Shown piece by piece: positions 5,840 through 8,918 of a stretch of DNA of 8,918 nt (its first letter is position 1; every line of letters starts with the position of its first letter). This DNA is from Candidatus Moraniibacteriota bacterium (GTDB lineage Bacteria > Patescibacteriota > Minisyncoccia > Moranbacterales > GCA-2747515). Position numbers and translations under genes: made by a program. Location: the NCBI GenBank assembly GCA_027031945.1, contig JALVPE010000099.1:1-8918 (forward strand), written 5' to 3'. Below the pieces are notes generated by a model. It saw only the letters and a list, made by a program, of their open reading frames with translations. It ran no database searches and had not been told where the DNA came from.

Positions 5840-6139
5840 TTAAAAAGGTACTTTTCCGATATCAAAATCATCATCAATATCTGAAGGTTCTTCTGGTAAC
5901 GGTATATTTGAATCATCTTGTCTATTCCCGTTTGATTTTGGTTGCCAATCATTTACCTGTGCATACCAACTTCCTTTTTGAGACTCCTTTAAATCTATAT
6001 TTATCCACTCACTTTGTTTTTGTTGTAACCATTTTATTAAATCTTCTCGCTTAATAGAAAGGCTACCCTTTACAAAATCAGGTGCATTTGGATGTGGCTT
6101 CTTGACTATTAAACCATCTACAAACTCTACATCACTCAT
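5840..6139 (-). CDS. Small conserved-looking protein with an SSB-like acidic C-terminal tail
   Basis: A 99-residue soluble protein that I do not recognise by name. Residues 1-66 look folded: MSDVEFVDGLIVKKPHPNAP, then a helix-like EDLIKWLQQKQSEWINIDLKE, then GSWYAQVNDWQPK. After that comes a polar, low-complexity linker (about 67-83) and a strongly acidic end, PSDIDDDFDIGKVPF. The last part resembles the SSB C-terminal tip (DDDIPF), which binds many DNA-repair and replication proteins. No SSB OB-fold start or length is present, so it is not SSB itself. It may bind SSB partners, or mimic the SSB tip; that is inference. A weak GAAAG lies just before the ATG. The gene has its own promoter about 32 bp upstream and lies 81 bp after the ATPase gene. 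No terminator is evident downstream. Confidence 0.8.
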   Translation of the reverse strand: MSDVEFVDGLIVKKPHPNAPDFVKGSLSIKREDLIKWLQQKQSEWINIDLKESQKGSWYAQVNDWQPKSNGNRQDDSNIPLPEEPSDIDDDFDIGKVPF

Positions 6140-6171
6140 AATTCTTTCAATAAATTATTACTTATACTACA

Positions 6172-6200
6172 AGTATATATGACATTGTTTTCATTGTCAT
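6172..6200 (-). promoter_or_regulatory. Promoter of the 99-residue protein gene
   Basis: On the minus strand: -35 ATGACA (6200-6195), a 17-bp spacer and -10 TATACT (6177-6172). Each hexamer matches consensus at five of six positions. Predicted start is near 6165, about 26 bp before the ATG at 6139. The whole -35 and spacer lie inside a dyad (6177-6202). Confidence 0.55.
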
Positions 6201-6202
6201 AT
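6177..6202. promoter_or_regulatory. Dyad over the -35 and spacer: candidate operator
   Basis: ATATGACA (6177-6184) and TGTCATAT (6195-6202) form 8-bp arms. After one T-T mismatch, a further TG/CA pair flanks a TTTT centre. Its position over the -35 and spacer is that of a typical repressor site. As a terminator for the ATPase transcript it would be poor, since no U-run follows. Confidence 0.5.
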
Positions 6203-6220
6203 TACTTTAAAAAATTAAAA

Positions 6221-8779
6221 TTACTTTGTTGATACATATTTCATTTTTGTTTGAGAAATCTTAGTCAAGGCCTTGTATGTCCACACTTTTGCAAAATCAT
6301 TAAAAATCCACCAAACCAAAGCATAAATCCAAACCAATCCGGCAATCTTCCAACCAATAGGTTCCATAAAAATTCCATACACTGCAATGAAAGTACCTAT
6401 TATACGGGTGGTAAATGCTGGAATAAAAAATTTAAGTGATGGAAACGGTTTATGCCAAAAATGATTTTTACCGGCACGCGTCAAATATAAGGTAGAGTGT
6501 CCAGCAACATCAAGTTTCAAAAATAATATAGCTTGTATTAAAGTTAAGGAAAAAGAATTTGCATACAAATAATAAAAAATTAAAAAAGATGAAAGAACTC
6601 CGGCGATACCCAAAACTGATGATACTGTCAAAACTTCACGCATATCCCAATGTACTGGCTTTTGACTAATAGGGGCATTATCATAAGCAATCATCATGAC
6701 TGGAATATCGTTAAGTAATGCTAAAATAATAATCATAATTGCAGTCACGGGATAAAAATTAAAAACAATAATGGAAAGGGACATGAATAAAATGATACGA
6801 ATTGTTTCAGCTATACGAAACATTGCATAACCCTTCATTCGTTCAAAAGTTTCTCTGGCAAGTTCTATAGCGCTATTTATAACAGAAAGTCCGGATGCAA
6901 AAAGCACAATATCAGATGCAGCTCTCGCAGCATCAGTTGCTCCTGACACTGCAATTCCCACATCTGCTTTCTTGAGTGCTGGGGCATCATTCACTCCATC
7001 TCCTGTCATTGCTACAAAATGCGTATTCTTTTGTAATTTATCTATAATAAAATATTTATCTTCCGGCAACACCTCTGAAAAACCATCCGCCTTTTCAATA
7101 AGCTTAATAATATCTGATTCATGTTGTTTGATATATCCATCAGACACTTGAAACTCTTTTAGCTCTTCTCTTACAGCATTTGCAATTTCTTCGCCAAATA
7201 CCGCTAAATCTTCTTGTGAAATTTTTCTACCTAATTTTTCAAAAATTCCCTTCGCTATTATTTTTGCAAGTGTCGTTTGTTCTTTTATCAAACTTCCTGT
7301 TTTCATTTCAACAATTGGTAAAATATTATCCCCAATCTTTAACATCTTTGCAATTTCTTTAGCTATCGCTTGATTATCACCCGTGAGCATCTTAACATCT
7401 ATTCCCATAGATCTAATCTTCTTTATAACTTCAATAGAATCTTTCCTAGGTGGATCTAAAAAAGGAATAATACCAACTATATGTATATCTTCAGTTTTTT
7501 TATCGCCAAAAGCAACAGCTAATGAACGGTACCCCTTTCTTGCTAAAGCTTTAATATCTTTTAATACTTGTTTTTTAGCTTTATTATCCTTTATTAATTC
7601 AGCTATAACTTGTGGGGCCCCTTTATAAACTAACAATCGCTTTCCATTGTATTCATATGTAGCTTTGGTTTTCTTTTTAATGGGATCAAATGGAGTAAAT
7701 GAAAGTAATTTATACTTTTTAATATCCAAAATCAAATGATTATCTTTTACATATTCATATATTGGAGTTTCTATTGGATCATGATTTTCTTGAGTGCTTG
7801 CAAGTACTGCATACAAGAATAAATCCTCTTGAGTAAAATCAGCGTATAATAATGGATTATGAATACTTAATTTATTTTTCGTTAATGTTCCAGTTTTATC
7901 AGAGCATAAAACATTAACACCTGCCATTTCTTCAATTACAAAAAGATTTTTAACAACGGCTTTTTTCTTTGCAATCTCTAGCGCTCCTATAGCCATAGTA
8001 ACAGACAAAACTGCCGGAAGAGCAACTGGAATAGAAGCTATTAGTAAAACCATTACAAATCGCACATCTTCTATAAGTGCATCATGTCTATTTATTGACA
8101 CTAAAAGAATTATGCCTGCCAAAATAATTGAAATAACGATCAAAAAATGACCAATCTGCATAATTGCTTTTTGAAAATGACTAACTCTTTCTTTTTCAGC
8201 TTTAGCAATCAATTCCCCACTTTTCCCTACAAAAGTGCTTTTACCTATATTTGTAACCTCCGCGATCATGTTTCCCTGCTTGATGATAGAACCGGCAAAA
8301 ACTTTATCACCAATACTTTTTTCCACAGACAAAGATTCTCCTGTAAGCATTGATTGATCAACTTCTAAATATTCTCCAGATATGAGCTTAGCGTCTGCAC
8401 CAACAATATCACCAATTCTTAACTTTATAATATCATTTGGTACTAATTCACGAGCTAAAATTTCTATAAAATGATTATCTCTCAAAACTAAAACTTTATA
8501 TGCTAAGCTATCTTTTAGCTTTGCAAGTGCTTTAGAGGCTTTGGCGTCTTGTAAATAATCAACAATTACATTTACAAATAATAATGTGAGTATAATAAAA
8601 AAATCCACCCAATCTTTAAGTATAATAGATAACACGGCAGATGTTTCAATCATCCATGGTATTGGACCCCAAAACTTTTTAAATAATTTGACAACACTAT
8701 TCTCTGAATGTTCTACAATCTCATTAAAACCAAATTTTTGTCGTCTTAATTCAACCTCTTTTTGTGTTAAGCCATTCAT
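6221..8779 (-). CDS. P-type ATPase, P3A plasma-membrane proton-pump type
   Basis: An 852-residue membrane pump expected to export H+ at the cost of ATP and to energise the cell membrane. The N-terminal FWGPIPWMIE (36-45) is a P3A hallmark. The actuator domain has TGES (146-149). M4 has PVALPA (251-256). Phosphorylation is at Asp294 in DKTGTLT. The nucleotide domain has KGAP (386-389), and the hinge motifs TGDN (466-469) and TGDGVNDAP (592-600) are intact. M6 has LNDIP, whose Asp691 aligns with the proton-binding Asp of plant and fungal P3A pumps. About 60-70 extra residues (488-558) separate the TGDN region from ADGFSEVLPEDKY; such inserts occur in some prokaryotic members. There is no long regulatory C-terminal tail. 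Start is the ATG at 8779, after an A-rich leader without Shine-Dalgarno. Substrate H+ is inferred from subfamily motifs, not shown. Confidence 0.95.
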   Translation of the reverse strand: MNGLTQKEVELRRQKFGFNEIVEHSENSVVKLFKKFWGPIPWMIETSAVLSIILKDWVDFFIILTLLFVNVIVDYLQDAKASKALAKLKDSLAYKVLVLRDNHFIEILARELVPNDIIKLRIGDIVGADAKLISGEYLEVDQSMLTGESLSVEKSIGDKVFAGSIIKQGNMIAEVTNIGKSTFVGKSGELIAKAEKERVSHFQKAIMQIGHFLIVISIILAGIILLVSINRHDALIEDVRFVMVLLIASIPVALPAVLSVTMAIGALEIAKKKAVVKNLFVIEEMAGVNVLCSDKTGTLTKNKLSIHNPLLYADFTQEDLFLYAVLASTQENHDPIETPIYEYVKDNHLILDIKKYKLLSFTPFDPIKKKTKATYEYNGKRLLVYKGAPQVIAELIKDNKAKKQVLKDIKALARKGYRSLAVAFGDKKTEDIHIVGIIPFLDPPRKDSIEVIKKIRSMGIDVKMLTGDNQAIAKEIAKMLKIGDNILPIVEMKTGSLIKEQTTLAKIIAKGIFEKLGRKISQEDLAVFGEEIANAVREELKEFQVSDGYIKQHESDIIKLIEKADGFSEVLPEDKYFIIDKLQKNTHFVAMTGDGVNDAPALKKADVGIAVSGATDAARAASDIVLFASGLSVINSAIELARETFERMKGYAMFRIAETIRIILFMSLSIIVFNFYPVTAIMIIILALLNDIPVMMIAYDNAPISQKPVHWDMREVLTVSSVLGIAGVLSSFLIFYYLYANSFSLTLIQAILFLKLDVAGHSTLYLTRAGKNHFWHKPFPSLKFFIPAFTTRIIGTFIAVYGIFMEPIGWKIAGLVWIYALVWWIFNDFAKVWTYKALTKISQTKMKYVSTK

Positions 8780-8819
8780 TTTTATTTTTTATTTAATTAA
8801 CTCATCTAGGGTTATCCCC

Positions 8820-8894
8820 AGAAAAGTGCTAAAATGCTATAATAACTAATAATAACTTGTTAACCAAGTTATATTAACATTCTAACACTTTTCT
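8820..8894. repeat. Long imperfect palindrome in the ATPase divergent spacer
   Basis: The outer 20-bp arms AGAAAAGTGCTAAAATGCTA (8820-8839) and the complement of 8875-8894 (AGAAAAGTGTTAGAATGTTA) differ at three places. All three become G-U pairs in a minus-strand transcript. The inner arms ATAACTTG/CAAGTTAT (8852-8859, 8865-8872) enclose TTAAC. Ten unpaired bases sit in the left arm only. Each outer arm holds two TGYTA words. The element fills most of the 115-bp spacer 8780-8894; bases 8780-8819 show only an A/T-rich leader and GGGGATAACCC on the minus strand. Confidence 0.75.
8835..8843 (+). promoter_or_regulatory. Extended -10 of a possible rightward promoter
   Basis: TGCTATAAT is a perfect TGnTATAAT element on the plus strand, about 52 bp before the ATG at 8895. 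No recognisable -35 is present. It lies within the left arm of the palindrome, so a regulator bound there would control it. Confidence 0.4.
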
Positions 8895-8918
8895 ATGAAT
8901 AAAACTACAAACAAAAAC
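8895..8918 (+). CDS. Possible start of a divergent gene, cut by the window edge
   Basis: An ATG directly after the palindrome opens a frame of eight codons (MNKTTNKN) to the window end with no stop. An extended -10 lies upstream on the same strand, and there is no Shine-Dalgarno, as for the other genes here. Too short to assign to any family; it may be a chance ATG. Confidence 0.3.

Noticed and set aside
5840..6139. Annotating the 99-residue protein as single-strand DNA-binding protein
   Set aside because: Only the tail resembles SSB. The OB-fold start, length and strand pattern of SSB are absent.
8812..8820. DnaA box TTATCCACA and a replication origin
   Set aside because: TTATCCCCA differs from the consensus at one conserved base, stands alone, and no origin-type genes are visible.
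8824..8890. A true CIRCE/HrcA operator
   Set aside because: CIRCE is TTAGCACTC-N9-GAGTGCTAA. Here the half-site order is reversed, one half is imperfect and the gap is about 50 bp.
1..8918. Recoded UGA (codes 4 or 25) as in Gracilibacteria
   Set aside because: No in-frame TGA occurs in any conserved gene, and Gly and Trp positions use ordinary codons.
1..8918. CRISPR array, tRNA genes or a multi-gene defence system
   Set aside because: No regularly spaced direct repeats, no cloverleaf-like segments and no nuclease, helicase or toxin-antitoxin pairs were found.

Overview
The window is AT-rich, compact bacterial DNA that most resembles a Patescibacteria (CPR), Parcubacteria-like genome. That placement is an inference. 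It rests on the low GC content, AT-rich leaders with almost no Shine-Dalgarno sequences, a sugar-phosphate transferase with a long insert typical of that group as I remember it, a DUF4215/SdrD-type secreted protein with an LPXTG-like tail, and a small conserved-looking protein I cannot name. The standard code fits: no in-frame TGA occurs, and all five visible stop codons are TAA.

Every substantial gene lies on the minus strand, so transcription runs from high to low coordinates. From the right: a possible divergent gene begins on the plus strand at 8895. A 115-bp spacer dominated by a long imperfect palindrome separates it from an 852-residue P-type ATPase of the P3A proton-pump type (6221-8779). 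Next is a 99-residue protein with an SSB-like acidic tail (5840-6139), with its own promoter under a dyad. A 322-bp gap holds what may be a degraded IS30 transposase start, plus a near-consensus promoter. That promoter serves a 627-residue secreted, cysteine-rich modular surface protein (3634-5517), which ends in a strong hairpin terminator (3585-3623).

Then comes the RNase P RNA gene rnpB (3116-3457), followed after only 36 bp by a polyprenyl-phosphate sugar-1-phosphate transferase (1658-3079). A 224-bp gap carries an inverted repeat and a promoter. A DUF360/YvlD membrane protein (1095-1433) follows, overlapped by one base (TAATG) with a GT4 glycosyltransferase that leaves the window at base 1.

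The common theme is the cell envelope. The transferase would start a lipid-linked glycan that the GT4 enzyme could extend, the surface protein is exported and probably anchored, and the ATPase would energise the membrane. rnpB is housekeeping. I see no CRISPR array, tRNA, intact mobile element or complete defence system. The most unusual items are the SSB-tail-like 99-residue protein, the long palindrome beside the ATPase, and the architecture of the surface protein.
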